A model generated the notes under the pieces. The model had not been told where the DNA came from. It did not search any database and saw only the letters and a list, made by a program, of their open reading frames with translations. A stretch of 27,237 nt of DNA, taken from the NCBI GenBank assembly GCA_009885515.1, contig VFKO01000003.1, forward strand, positions 1-27,237, written 5' to 3'. Shown piece after piece: positions 16,113 through 24,842 of this stretch (its first letter is position 1; every line of letters starts with the position of its first letter). Position numbers and translations under genes: made by a program. The stretch comes from Rhodobiaceae bacterium (GTDB lineage Bacteria; Pseudomonadota; Alphaproteobacteria; Micropepsales; Micropepsaceae).

Positions 16113-16127
16113 GTTCGAACTCTGTTC
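16113..16127 (+). promoter_or_regulatory. LexA (SOS) box 2, plus orientation
   Basis: GTTCGAACTCTGTTC matches GTTC-N7-GTTC exactly and lies 16 bases before the preferred lexA ATG, around the expected transcription start. It supports autorepression of lexA and release on DNA damage. Centre-to-centre distance from box 1 is 26 bases. Confidence 0.85.
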
Positions 16128-16143
16128 TTAAATGGATCACTCA

Positions 16144-16860
16144 ATGCTCACGCGCAAACAGTACGAATTGCTGATGTATATTCACGACAAACTTCGGGAA
16201 ACCGGGGTCGCTCCTTCATTTGATGAAATGAAGGAGGCGTTGGATCTTCGCTCTAAGTCGGGCATTCACAGGCTTATCACGGCCCTGGAAGAACGGGGAT
16301 TCCTGCGCCGGCTTGCTCATCGGGCGCGCGCGCTGGAAATCATAAAATTGCCCGAAAATTCAAACGCACCGGGACAACGGGCCAGAACTGTGACTGCGAA
16401 ACGGCCCAATCTTGGTGTAGTCGATTCAGGCGGCGGAATTAGAGCCGCATCCAATCGGGGCGGCGCAGCGCTGCGCCCCTTGATTGAGGTTCCCGTTATG
16501 GGGCGGATTGCTGCCGGCACGCCAATCGAAGCCTTGCAGAACGTCACCGATAGTTTGCCCGTAGCTCAATCACTAATTTCCGCAGGCGAGCATTACGCTC
16601 TCGAAGTCAGCGGTGATTCCATGATCAACGCCGGGATATTGAACGGCGATACCGTGGTTATCCAAAGAAGTGACGATGCTCATTCGGGTGATATTGTCGT
16701 TGCGCTTGTTGATAGCACCGAGGCAACGCTGAAGCGCTTAAGGAAGCGCGGTTCTCAGATTGCGCTGGAAGCTGCAAATCCGTCGTTTGAAACCCGAATA
16801 TTCAATTCGGATCGGATAAAGGTTCAAGGTCGGCTGGTCGGGCTGTTCCGCCGGTACTGA
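16144..16860 (+). CDS. lexA: SOS repressor LexA
   Basis: A 238-residue repressor that self-cleaves with activated RecA. The N-terminal winged helix-turn-helix starts MLTRKQYELLMYIHDKL and includes RSKSGIHRLITALEERGF. The autocleavage site is A124-G125 in GRIAAGTP, and the catalytic pair is S159 (SGDSMINAG) and K197 (EATLKRL). The linker between domains (about 70-110) is Gly/Ala/Arg-rich and longer than in E. coli, as usual in alphaproteobacteria. An ATG at 16132 is possible, but the one at 16144 has GGAT eight bases before it and matches the usual LexA start. The last 59 bases overlap the 3' end of comEC on the other strand. Confidence 0.96.
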   Translation: MLTRKQYELLMYIHDKLRETGVAPSFDEMKEALDLRSKSGIHRLITALEERGFLRRLAHRARALEIIKLPENSNAPGQRARTVTAKRPNLGVVDSGGGIRAASNRGGAALRPLIEVPVMGRIAAGTPIEALQNVTDSLPVAQSLISAGEHYALEVSGDSMINAGILNGDTVVIQRSDDAHSGDIVVALVDSTEATLKRLRKRGSQIALEAANPSFETRIFNSDRIKVQGRLVGLFRRY

Positions 16861-19156
16861 AAGAAGCCGGCGGCGTCAATCGCTGCGCATGTTTGCGTGG
16901 AGATTGTGGCGACCAGAAACGCTGACCGCGCTCGCGTGCGACAGTCGTCCAGTCTATGCCCATCCCGGTAAGGCGCACCGCCACTGCGCCTTCCGCATCA
17001 AGGAATGACCGGGTCACAGTGAGTGAGGCCGCATCGCATGCTGGGCGCCACCCACGGCCAAGATCGACCAGAACTGTAGCACTGGCACAATCTTCGACGG
17101 CTGACTCCCCAGTGCGTGATACAACAAGGGATCTATCGGTGCGGCCATTTATTTCAGCTACGCACCCATTGTGGTCGCATGTGAAGCCTTCGCTTCTGTC
17201 TTGGAGGGCAACACCCACATCACGAGAATCGCCGTCGGCGCGAAGCCACATCTCAGCATCGAATCGGCCTCGCCTTGAAGACTCCAGGCGAAGAAGTCCT
17301 TGCCGGTCGCGAACCGCAACATTGCCTCCATCTCCAGCGATGATGACATCTGGGGAGTTGGTAAGTTGAGTGGCAAATGCACCGGCAATCAACGGGACCA
17401 GACCAAGCCATCGCCATTGTGCCTGCCATATCGCCATCCACAGCCCCCCAGCTACAACCAGTAAAAGGGCCTCCACGGGAAATGCCTGTACGGCCTGTGT
17501 TGCACCGGGCCAGGACGCGACCCAATGTGCGCATGTCAGCATCCAACCAAGCCCCCACTCCATTGCCATTAACGGAAATTCCTCCAGGCCAAACGGCATC
17601 AAGAGAAGAGCAACGACCCCGGACGGCATGATGATAAAACTCACCATTGGCATGACCATCACATTCGCAATAACGCCATAGTCTGCAAACCTGTTAAAAT
17701 GAAATGCCGCAAATGGCGCGGTTGCTATGCCGGCGATCACACTCGTCGCCGCCGTCGCAACAACCAGGTTCCAGAACCGCCGGAGCGGACCCGGCTGAAA
17801 GGCCGGTGAGATGTGGTTTGCACTCCACCACTCATATGCGGAAATCAAAGCTACAACGGCAGCAAATGACATCTGAAAACTTGGGTCCATCCAGGATTCT
17901 GGCGCGAGTACCAGCACCGCCAACGCAGCAATTGATACAGTGCGCATGCTCAAAGCAGTACGATCAAATATGATTGCTACAAAGGCAACCAGAACCATCG
18001 CGAAGGCCCGTTGTGTGGGCACAGATGCTCCACTCAGCAGCAAATACGCAAATGAAACGAGCAGCGCTCCAGCGGCGGCCCATTTTTTTACCGGATAGGC
18101 AAGCACAAGAGCGGGAACGAGAGCGAAGAGTATGCGTAGGGCGGCGAAAAATCCAAAACCCGCGAGCATCATGTGCAGCCCGGAAATTGACAAAAGGTGA
18201 GCAAGACTCGAGTCACGCATCGCCTCATTGTCCTCGTCGGAAATCAACCCACGCTCTCCAGTCAGAAACGCGGCCGCAATAGGTCCGGTTCGATCTGAGG
18301 TAACTCGTAGAATGCGCTCACTCACTGCATGGCGCGTCCGCTGAATCGCGCTGGAAATTCCAACCACAGTCGAGTCCGGCGCAGGTGGGGAGATGCGAGT
18401 GACCGGGTTCAATGTAAAGCCAATAGCGCCTATACCCTCAAACCACAGCTTCCGTCCGAAATCGAAGGAACCAGGTGCAACAGGCGCGGGAGGCGGGCGC
18501 AAAGTAGTTCGCACTCGAATCCAATCGCCTGGATTGAGCGGTGCTTTCTCCGTGCTGATCGAAAGCCGGATTCGCTTTGGAACCGTACGTTGTGGTGGCA
18601 CAACCGAAGCGATGTCCAAAATGACTCGCGTCCTCCCCCGCGCAGACGGTTCGCGATCTGCGACACGTCCGGTGATAGTCACCAACCGCGTCTCCCGGGT
18701 GATCACCGGTGCGCCCACCACTTGCGCTCGAAGTACTGCCAGCGAAAACCCGCATGACAGGGCCGCTATGGCTCCCACCAGCAGCGTGGCGTGCGCCAAA
18801 TTTGACGAACGCATCGCAATCCAAACCACAAGAAGGGTTGGGGCCCACCCTATCCACCAAAAAGAGGGCTCCTGCAGCAGAGAGAAATAAATGCCCACTC
18901 CACTTCCCACGAGCACCGGCACAAATAGAACCCGCCGGCCGGCATCGTTGCGCCAACCATCAACTGTCTGCGCTGGCAATCGGTGTAACCAAGCCAACGC
19001 TGCCGTTATGATCCCGCGAAAACGCCCACTAAAACGCTGATCAATGCTTTGATCGGATTCGCGCAATTTGTATTGCTCGCGTGTTGGATTGCTGGCATGT
19101 GAAAATGCATGCCACTCATTCAAATCAAAACAACTTAAGCGCACCAAACACCACAT
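16802..19156 (-). CDS. comEC: ComEC/Rec2 family DNA-uptake channel protein
   Basis: A large polytopic membrane protein related to ComEC, the channel moving single-stranded DNA across the inner membrane in competence. It has N-terminal hydrophobic segments and an OB-like DUF4131 region (ITGRVADREPSARGRTRVIL). The Competence domain follows with the hallmark HLLSISGLHMMLAGFG and many helices. The C-terminal soluble region (from about PDVIIAGDGGNVAVRDRQG) looks like the degenerate beta-lactamase-like domain of alphaproteobacterial ComEC; no HxHxDH motif is visible. The start is uncertain: the ATG at 19156 overlaps the gltX ATG, the frame runs open to 19354, and an in-frame TTG at 19066 is another option. 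The last roughly 30 residues read antisense into the lexA end. Confidence 0.85.
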   Translation of the reverse strand: MWCLVRLSCFDLNEWHAFSHASNPTREQYKLRESDQSIDQRFSGRFRGIITAALAWLHRLPAQTVDGWRNDAGRRVLFVPVLVGSGVGIYFSLLQEPSFWWIGWAPTLLVVWIAMRSSNLAHATLLVGAIAALSCGFSLAVLRAQVVGAPVITRETRLVTITGRVADREPSARGRTRVILDIASVVPPQRTVPKRIRLSISTEKAPLNPGDWIRVRTTLRPPPAPVAPGSFDFGRKLWFEGIGAIGFTLNPVTRISPPAPDSTVVGISSAIQRTRHAVSERILRVTSDRTGPIAAAFLTGERGLISDEDNEAMRDSSLAHLLSISGLHMMLAGFGFFAALRILFALVPALVLAYPVKKWAAAGALLVSFAYLLLSGASVPTQRAFAMVLVAFVAIIFDRTALSMRTVSIAALAVLVLAPESWMDPSFQMSFAAVVALISAYEWWSANHISPAFQPGPLRRFWNLVVATAATSVIAGIATAPFAAFHFNRFADYGVIANVMVMPMVSFIIMPSGVVALLLMPFGLEEFPLMAMEWGLGWMLTCAHWVASWPGATQAVQAFPVEALLLVVAGGLWMAIWQAQWRWLGLVPLIAGAFATQLTNSPDVIIAGDGGNVAVRDRQGLLRLESSRRGRFDAEMWLRADGDSRDVGVALQDRSEGFTCDHNGCVAEINGRTDRSLVVSRTGESAVEDCASATVLVDLGRGWRPACDAASLTVTRSFLDAEGAVAVRLTGMGIDWTTVARERGQRFWSPQSPRKHAQRLTPPASFSTGGTARPADLEPLSDPN

Positions 19157-20552
19157 GAAAATTGTAACAAGATTTGCACCATCGCCGACAGGTTTCCTCC
19201 ACATCGGGGGTGCGCGCACAGCTTTGTTCAACTGGCTCTTCGCGCGACACCACAGCGGAACCTTTCGCTTGCGAATAGAGGACACGGATCGGCAGCGCTC
19301 CTCAAACGACGCGATAGCTGCAATCATCGAAGGGCTGGAATGGCTGGGTCTCAACTGGGACGCCGAGACGGTCTATCAATTTGCGCGCGCCGAAAGGCAT
19401 GCTGAAGTAGCCAGGCAACTTCTCGAGATGGGCAGGGCCTATCATTGTTATGCGTCACCCGAGGAGCTGGAAACAATGCGGGAAACTCAACGTGCGGCGG
19501 GAACGCCAATACGTTATGATGGCCGTTGGCGCGACCGTCCCGCTTCGGATCATCGCCCCAATGTTCCGCCCGTCATCCGCATCAAGGCCCCTCGCGCCGG
19601 AGACACAATCATCAGCGACAAGGTTCAGGGTGACGTGCGTTTCTCCAATGATGTGTTGGACGACTTCATACTTTTGCGTTCAGATGGAACGCCAACTTAC
19701 ATGCTTTCAGTTGTGGTGGACGACCAAGACATGGGTGTAACCCATGTCATTCGCGGCGACGATCACTTGACGAATGCAGCACGCCAACGCCAGATCATTG
19801 ATGCCATGGGTTGGCCGGTTCCAGTCTATGCCCACCTGCCCCTGATGCATGGCGAAGACGGCCAGAAACTCTCAAAACGCCATGGTGCGCTGGGGATCCA
19901 CGAATACAAAAGCCTGGGCTACTTGCCTGAGGCAATGCGCAATTACCTGCTGCGTTTGGGTTGGAGCCATGGTGATGATGAAACGATCTCCACCCCTCAA
20001 GCAATTGAGTGGTTCAATCTCGAGAGCATAGGACGCAGTCCTTCACGCGTTGATTTCAAGAAGCTCGGCAATCTGAATGGTCACTATATCCGGCAAGCAT
20101 CAGATCAAGATTTGGCCAACTCAACTCTCCCCCTTCTGAAAGCTTTCGACCCGAAGGAATTCCCAAATCTACAGGTTCAACTGGTCGCTGCCATGCCTGG
20201 CCTAAAGGAGCGTGCAAAAACTCTGGTCGAACTAGCAGATGGCGCGCAGTTTCTCGTCGCCAAGCGTCCACTCGCTCTTGATGACAAAGCGCAGAAAATA
20301 ATGACCGCCGAAGCGCGTACGCATCTCAAAAATTTGATCCCGGCGCTCCAACAGGTCAAATGGGTGCCCGAAGCCGTGGAAGCCGCAGTTCGCGGTTTTG
20401 TAGATATCAGCGGACTCAAGCTCGGAGTAGTTGCACAACCACTGCGTGTAGCGTTAACGGGCCGTAGCACTTCTCCAGGGATTTTCGAGGTTCTTCAGGT
20501 CCTAGGAAAGGAGGAATCCTTAGCTCGAATAGCAGACCAGGTCGTCATTTAG
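19155..20552 (+). CDS. gltX: Glutamate--tRNA ligase
   Basis: A 465-residue class I aminoacyl-tRNA synthetase charging tRNA with glutamate. The start reads MKIVTRFAPSPTGFLHIGGA, giving the HIGH-type motif (HIGG) at residues 16-19. The KMSKS-type motif is KLSKR at 238-242. DFILLRSDGTPTYMLSVVVDD and THVIRGDDHLTNAARQ are family segments. The frame is open to 19068, but the conserved N terminus fixes the ATG at 19155. Many alphaproteobacteria carry two GltX paralogues, one serving tRNA-Gln; I cannot tell which this is, and no gatCAB genes are in view. No terminator is evident after it. Confidence 0.95.
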   Translation: MKIVTRFAPSPTGFLHIGGARTALFNWLFARHHSGTFRLRIEDTDRQRSSNDAIAAIIEGLEWLGLNWDAETVYQFARAERHAEVARQLLEMGRAYHCYASPEELETMRETQRAAGTPIRYDGRWRDRPASDHRPNVPPVIRIKAPRAGDTIISDKVQGDVRFSNDVLDDFILLRSDGTPTYMLSVVVDDQDMGVTHVIRGDDHLTNAARQRQIIDAMGWPVPVYAHLPLMHGEDGQKLSKRHGALGIHEYKSLGYLPEAMRNYLLRLGWSHGDDETISTPQAIEWFNLESIGRSPSRVDFKKLGNLNGHYIRQASDQDLANSTLPLLKAFDPKEFPNLQVQLVAAMPGLKERAKTLVELADGAQFLVAKRPLALDDKAQKIMTAEARTHLKNLIPALQQVKWVPEAVEAAVRGFVDISGLKLGVVAQPLRVALTGRSTSPGIFEVLQVLGKEESLARIADQVVI

Positions 20553-20679
20553 CGAAGAATACATGCGTACGGCGCTGGTGAATGAATCGTTATCGCTTCG
20601 TATACTCAATCGAATATATTGCAGTGCACAATGCAGCGGCTGACGAATCGGCTAGTGAAGTGCGTCCAAGGAGATCGCG

Positions 20680-21993
20680 ATGTCAAAGACCCCTTTTGCT
20701 TCAAAGTTGACCGGAAAGGCGACGCTGGTACTGGGCAACAAGAGTATTGAGCTTCCAGTCATTCGAGGCTCAGTTGGCCCCGATGTAATCGACATTCGCA
20801 AACTCTATGCTGAAGGAAACGCCTTCACATATGACCCAGGATTTGTATCCACCGCGAGTTGCGAAAGCGCAATTACGTATGTCGATGGCGACGAAGGCGT
20901 GTTGCTCTATCGCGGATATCCCATTGAACAGCTTGCAGAACACAGTGACTTCATCGAAGTTTGTTACTTGTTGCTGCATGGTGAGCTTCCATCGGCAGAC
21001 AAGCTCAAGTCTTTCCGCAGCCAGATCACGCGTCACACAATGGTGCACGAGCAGATTAGTCAGTTTTTCCGTGGCTTCCGGCGCGACGCTCACCCGATGG
21101 CAGTAATGTGCGGCGTAGTGGGTGCGCTCTCTGCGTTTTATCATGACTCGACGGACATCAACGATCCGCAACAACGAACAATCGCAAGCCACCGAATGAT
21201 CGCAAAAATGCCGACCATTGCGGCGATGGCATACAAATACTCAGTAGGCCAGCCTTTCATCTATCCGAGAAATGAGCTGAACTACTCTGAAAACTTCCTT
21301 CGTATGTGCTTTGCCGTGCCCGCCGAAGACTACAAAGTAAACCCGGTACTCGCGCGCGCGCTTGATCGCATTTTCATCCTGCACGCCGACCACGAACAAA
21401 ATGCTTCGACTTCAACTGTACGCCTTGCAGGCTCGTCAGGCGCGAACCCATTCGCATGCATCGCAGCGGGAATAGCCTGCCTCTGGGGGCCAGCACATGG
21501 AGGCGCCAACGAAGCGGCATTGAGAATGCTTGAGGAAATCGGTGATGTAAAACGCGTTCCTGAATATGTAGCGCGAGCCAAGGACAAGTCCTCTGGATTC
21601 CGCCTCATGGGCTTTGGGCATCGCGTCTACAAGAACTACGATCCGCGCGCCAAAGTGATGCAACAGACTTGTCATGAAGTACTTGACGAGCTTGGAATTC
21701 GAAATGACCCACTTCTCCAAGTTGCGATGGAGCTGGAACACGTGGCGCTCAATGATCAATACTTCATCGAAAAAAAGCTGTATCCCAACATAGACTTCTA
21801 TGCTGGGATCACGCTTAAAGCGCTGGGTTTCCCGACATCGATGTTCACGGCCTTGTTTGCACTCGCACGAACCGTCGGCTGGATCGCACAATGGGCGGAA
21901 ATGATTGAAGACCCGAGCCAAAAGATTGGCCGCCCACGGCAGCTGTACGTTGGAGCCCCTCACCGCGAATACATTGCTCTACACAAGCGTTGA
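20680..21993 (+). CDS. gltA: Citrate synthase (type II)
   Basis: A 437-residue citrate synthase condensing oxaloacetate and acetyl-CoA at the entry of the TCA cycle. Active-site segments are present: HADHEQNASTSTVRLAGSS, WGPAHGGANEAAL, MGFGHRVYKNYDPRAKVM and the C-terminal IGRPRQLYVG. The length and N-terminal small beta domain (ATLVLGNKSIELPVIRGS) match the hexameric Gram-negative form. AAGGAG (20668-20673) lies six bases before the ATG at 20680. The 127-base gap after gltX has an AT-rich stretch (about 20599-20620, TATACT and TATATT) that could hold its promoter, but I cannot pick a -35. Confidence 0.97.
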   Translation: MSKTPFASKLTGKATLVLGNKSIELPVIRGSVGPDVIDIRKLYAEGNAFTYDPGFVSTASCESAITYVDGDEGVLLYRGYPIEQLAEHSDFIEVCYLLLHGELPSADKLKSFRSQITRHTMVHEQISQFFRGFRRDAHPMAVMCGVVGALSAFYHDSTDINDPQQRTIASHRMIAKMPTIAAMAYKYSVGQPFIYPRNELNYSENFLRMCFAVPAEDYKVNPVLARALDRIFILHADHEQNASTSTVRLAGSSGANPFACIAAGIACLWGPAHGGANEAALRMLEEIGDVKRVPEYVARAKDKSSGFRLMGFGHRVYKNYDPRAKVMQQTCHEVLDELGIRNDPLLQVAMELEHVALNDQYFIEKKLYPNIDFYAGITLKALGFPTSMFTALFALARTVGWIAQWAEMIEDPSQKIGRPRQLYVGAPHREYIALHKR

Positions 21994-22002
21994 TGCTGAG
22001 CG

Positions 22003-22023
22003 GGCCGGATTATACCGGCCTTT
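22003..22023 (+). terminator. Hairpin at the gltA/lpxB convergent junction, probable terminator
   Basis: GGCCGG (22003-22008) pairs with CCGGCC (22015-22020) across a six-base ATTATA loop; on the plus strand TTT follows. It sits ten bases after the gltA stop and overlaps the lpxB stop codon. The T run is short, so termination may be partial. On the minus strand there is no T tract after the stem. Confidence 0.5.
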
Positions 22024-23209
22024 CAGTGCGCTTTGGTTCGCGCAATAGTTTCAAGATAGTCCGGGCTGCACGAAGACTTGGAGTTTCATCTCCAAGACCG
22101 AGCGCTCTAATTGCTTGGGCTGAGGCGGTGACTTGCTCTACGCGCGCAGCATGATTTGTCAGAAGTTTGATGAGCTCCGACGACAGGTTGTCCGCACTAC
22201 ACTTTTCCTGCACAAATTCCGGAATTGCCTCTCTCTCTAAAATCAAATTCACCAATGTTATAAAGGGCACCTGGATGAATGGCCTTGCAATCGCAGCCGT
22301 CAAAGCACCAACACGATAGCCGATCACCATTGGTGTAGCGCTCATGGCAAGCTCAGTCGAAACGGTTCCCGACGCAGCCAGCGCCACATCCGCTGCGTCA
22401 AAGGCCCCGGATTTCTGCGCTGCATCTTCAACAACGATGACGCGTCTCCCCCACTCGGCAACGTGTGCTCGAACCCGGTCAGAAACCGTGGGTACAGTCG
22501 GCAGCACAATAGTCAACGCACCGACTGCAGCTTCGGTTTTCTCAATCGCGCTACGAAATACTTGCCACAGAAATCTGATTTCACTCGTACGACTACCTGG
22601 CAGAAGCAACAAAATACGCTCTCCATGCGCAAGGCCGTGCTGAGCACGAAACGCCGCTCCCTGCCCCATTGACGGCACGCGTTCCACAACGGGATGCCCA
22701 ACAAACGACGCCTTAAGCCCAGCCTTCTCGAAGATGGGCACTTCAAAAGGTAACAGGCAAAGCACGTGGTCAAAGAATGTGGCCATCGCTTTGGCTCGGC
22801 CAGGTCGTGACGCCCAAACCTGAGGCGCCACGTAATCAATCAACCTCGTGTCCGGTGATATTCGCCGGATACGCTTGGCGACATGGTGGGTGAAGTCGGG
22901 GCTGTCGATCATAACAGCCACGTCCGGGCGCATAGCCTTGGCGAATGATGCGGCTTGTCGAATACGCCGCACTATGCGAGGAAAGCGCGGCAAGACCTCT
23001 CGCAATCCCATAACCGAAGTGTCGTTTAACGAAAAAAGACTCTGCAGTCCGGCACTGCGCATATGTGGACCGCCTACGCCAAAGATTTCAACTTCCCCAC
23101 TCGAAGCAAACTGCAGCCCGCGGATGAGTTGACCACCAAGCGCATCGCCGGACGGTTCGCCGGCGACCAGCATAATTCTCGGGCGGTGAGTCTCAAGATC
23201 AACACTCAT
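22010..23209 (-). CDS. lpxB: Lipid-A-disaccharide synthase
   Basis: A 399-residue GT19 glycosyltransferase joining UDP-2,3-diacylglucosamine and 2,3-diacylglucosamine 1-phosphate into lipid A disaccharide 1-phosphate. The N-terminal MLVAGEPSGDALGGQLIRGL with FGVGGPHM is diagnostic, and IDSPDFTHHVAK, YVAPQVWASRPGRAK and LLLPGSRTSEIRF follow. The ATG at 23209 overlaps the lpxI stop (ATGA), so LpxI, which makes one of its substrates, is coupled to it. It is the last gene of the minus-strand lipid A series. Confidence 0.97.
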   Translation of the reverse strand: MSVDLETHRPRIMLVAGEPSGDALGGQLIRGLQFASSGEVEIFGVGGPHMRSAGLQSLFSLNDTSVMGLREVLPRFPRIVRRIRQAASFAKAMRPDVAVMIDSPDFTHHVAKRIRRISPDTRLIDYVAPQVWASRPGRAKAMATFFDHVLCLLPFEVPIFEKAGLKASFVGHPVVERVPSMGQGAAFRAQHGLAHGERILLLLPGSRTSEIRFLWQVFRSAIEKTEAAVGALTIVLPTVPTVSDRVRAHVAEWGRRVIVVEDAAQKSGAFDAADVALAASGTVSTELAMSATPMVIGYRVGALTAAIARPFIQVPFITLVNLILEREAIPEFVQEKCSADNLSSELIKLLTNHAARVEQVTASAQAIRALGLGDETPSLRAARTILKLLREPKRTERPV

Positions 23210-24036
23210 ACGTTGGCCGAATCCGCATAGACAAAGACACCCATCTCGTCGGCGAGTGCGCCAACGCGTTCCGGATCGACAATAATGCTGCGGCCCGCTT
23301 CAACCAAAATGCCAACCAGACCAGCCTTCGCTGCGATTTGCACTGTGTCTTCTCCAATTGCCGGAGGGTCCATTGTGGGCAGCTGATTGGGCGACATGGC
23401 TTTTACCAGCATTGAGTTGGGCGGGATCGTAGCCGGCAAGGATTGCAGCATGGCATCAGTACCTGCTTTCCCTTCCCTGGCAATAATTTCGCCATTGGCA
23501 TGCACGATCGCTTGACCCTGCCGCGAGGCTCCATGACTCTTTGCAGCTATGAGCGCATCCTGGAACATCGCCTGCTGCTCGGCGCTTGGATTTCGCCGTG
23601 TAAGGCAGCCATGGCGGGCTCCCAACTCTGGCGCCGCATCAAGGGGAGAAACAACGCGAAATCCGTAAGATTGTAAAGTCGACGCAATCGCGCGATGAAT
23701 GCCATCATCGGTGCGCCGCAATACACCAAAATTCGTCGCCAAAAACAATATCGCCTGCCAGTCAGGCCGCAGTCGGATCTTCCCGTCCCGAGGGCGGGCA
23801 AACTTTCCAGCGAACACCACCTCTACGCAACCTGTTCCACGAAGTTCACGAATGCAAGCTCCCAGCTTGCTGAGTGCAATGCGCATATGACTCATTGAAC
23901 TGGGAATTGTGCGCGCGAACTCGTCAACGGCAATCACATGGTAAGGGCGCGAATGAGCCTCACAGGCGCGCGCGATCTGTAACGGCAATTCTCCCGCACC
24001 CGCAATAATGCCAATTTTCGATTGTTGCGGGGTCAC
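23206..24036 (-). CDS. lpxI: UDP-2,3-diacylglucosamine pyrophosphatase LpxI
   Basis: A 276-residue member of the LpxI (DUF1009) family, which hydrolyses UDP-2,3-diacylglucosamine to lipid X in bacteria lacking LpxH, notably alphaproteobacteria. It opens with KIGIIAGAGELPLQIARA, carries VVFAGKFARPRDGKIRLRPD and ATNFGVLRRTDDGIHRAI in the middle, and the C-terminal catalytic segment TMDPPAIGEDTVQIAAKAGL with Asp and Glu residues. The start is GTG at 24036, overlapping the lpxA stop (GTGA). The position between lpxA and lpxB is the usual one. Confidence 0.95.
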   Translation of the reverse strand: MTPQQSKIGIIAGAGELPLQIARACEAHSRPYHVIAVDEFARTIPSSMSHMRIALSKLGACIRELRGTGCVEVVFAGKFARPRDGKIRLRPDWQAILFLATNFGVLRRTDDGIHRAIASTLQSYGFRVVSPLDAAPELGARHGCLTRRNPSAEQQAMFQDALIAAKSHGASRQGQAIVHANGEIIAREGKAGTDAMLQSLPATIPPNSMLVKAMSPNQLPTMDPPAIGEDTVQIAAKAGLVGILVEAGRSIIVDPERVGALADEMGVFVYADSANV

Positions 24037-24842
24037 GCGGGCTCGGAACGGGTCTCACGATTTGGCATACACAACGGACGGCTTCCACCTGCGCGGACAA
24101 AGTTGACGATCTCCATCACTTCGCCGTTGTTGGCAAAGAGTTCGGCGACGTCGGCCAACCGCTCTTGAAACGTACCTTCCTGAGCAAACAATAGACGATA
24201 CGCGTTTCTCAGCTCGTGAATTTGATCGCGGGTAAACCCCCGGCGCTTCAGGCCCACCAGATTCAGCCCCGCCAGATACGCCCGATTTCCCATGACAGAG
24301 CCATAGGGAATAAGATCCCCCTCCAATCCGGCCATGCCGCCTACAAAGGCGTGTCGCCCAATACGGCTAAACTGATGAACTGCAGCGCCGCCGCCCAACC
24401 AGACAAAGTCTTCCACCACCACGTGACCGCCAACCATCGCGTTATTTGCAAACACACAGTTGCTACCAACAACGCAATCGTGAGCAACGTGGCTGTCGGC
24501 CATGAACATACAATTGTCGCCGACGCGCGTGACGCCGCTGCCTTTTGCGGTGCCGGGATTCATCGTCACATGTTCACGAATTATATTGTTTTCACCGATG
24601 ACCAACTCGGTTTCTTCCCCTTTGTAGGCCAAACTTTGAGGCGGTTGGCCTAATGAGGCAAATGGGAAAACGGTCGTACCGCGCCCGATGCGCGTATGTC
24701 CATCGACACAAACATGATTGATGAGGCGAACATTTTCGCTCAAAGTCACATTGGGCCCTACTACACAAAACGCGCCAATTTGAACGGTAGTGTGAATTTT
24801 TGCGCTGCGATCAATCACAGCTGAGGGATGAATATTAGACAT
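24033..24842 (-). CDS. lpxA: UDP-N-acetylglucosamine acyltransferase
   Basis: A 269-residue left-handed beta-helix acyltransferase adding the 3-hydroxyacyl chain to UDP-GlcNAc, the first lipid A step. Hexapeptide repeats run from IHPSAVIDRSAKIH to about residue 190. The catalytic His lies in MADSHVAHDCVVG, with GGHVVVEDFVWLGGGAAVHQF after it, and the C-terminal helical domain follows (LKRRGFTRDQIHELRNAYR). The frame opens further to 24872, but the ATG at 24842 gives the classic MSNIHPSAVID start and overlaps the fabZ stop by eight bases. Confidence 0.96.
   Translation of the reverse strand: MSNIHPSAVIDRSAKIHTTVQIGAFCVVGPNVTLSENVRLINHVCVDGHTRIGRGTTVFPFASLGQPPQSLAYKGEETELVIGENNIIREHVTMNPGTAKGSGVTRVGDNCMFMADSHVAHDCVVGSNCVFANNAMVGGHVVVEDFVWLGGGAAVHQFSRIGRHAFVGGMAGLEGDLIPYGSVMGNRAYLAGLNLVGLKRRGFTRDQIHELRNAYRLLFAQEGTFQERLADVAELFANNGEVMEIVNFVRAGGSRPLCMPNRETRSEPA

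Noticed and set aside
20553..20679. Possible small RNA or riboswitch in the gltX-gltA gap
   Set aside because: I see an AT-rich promoter-like stretch but no stable stem with a T tract and no riboswitch-like conserved core.
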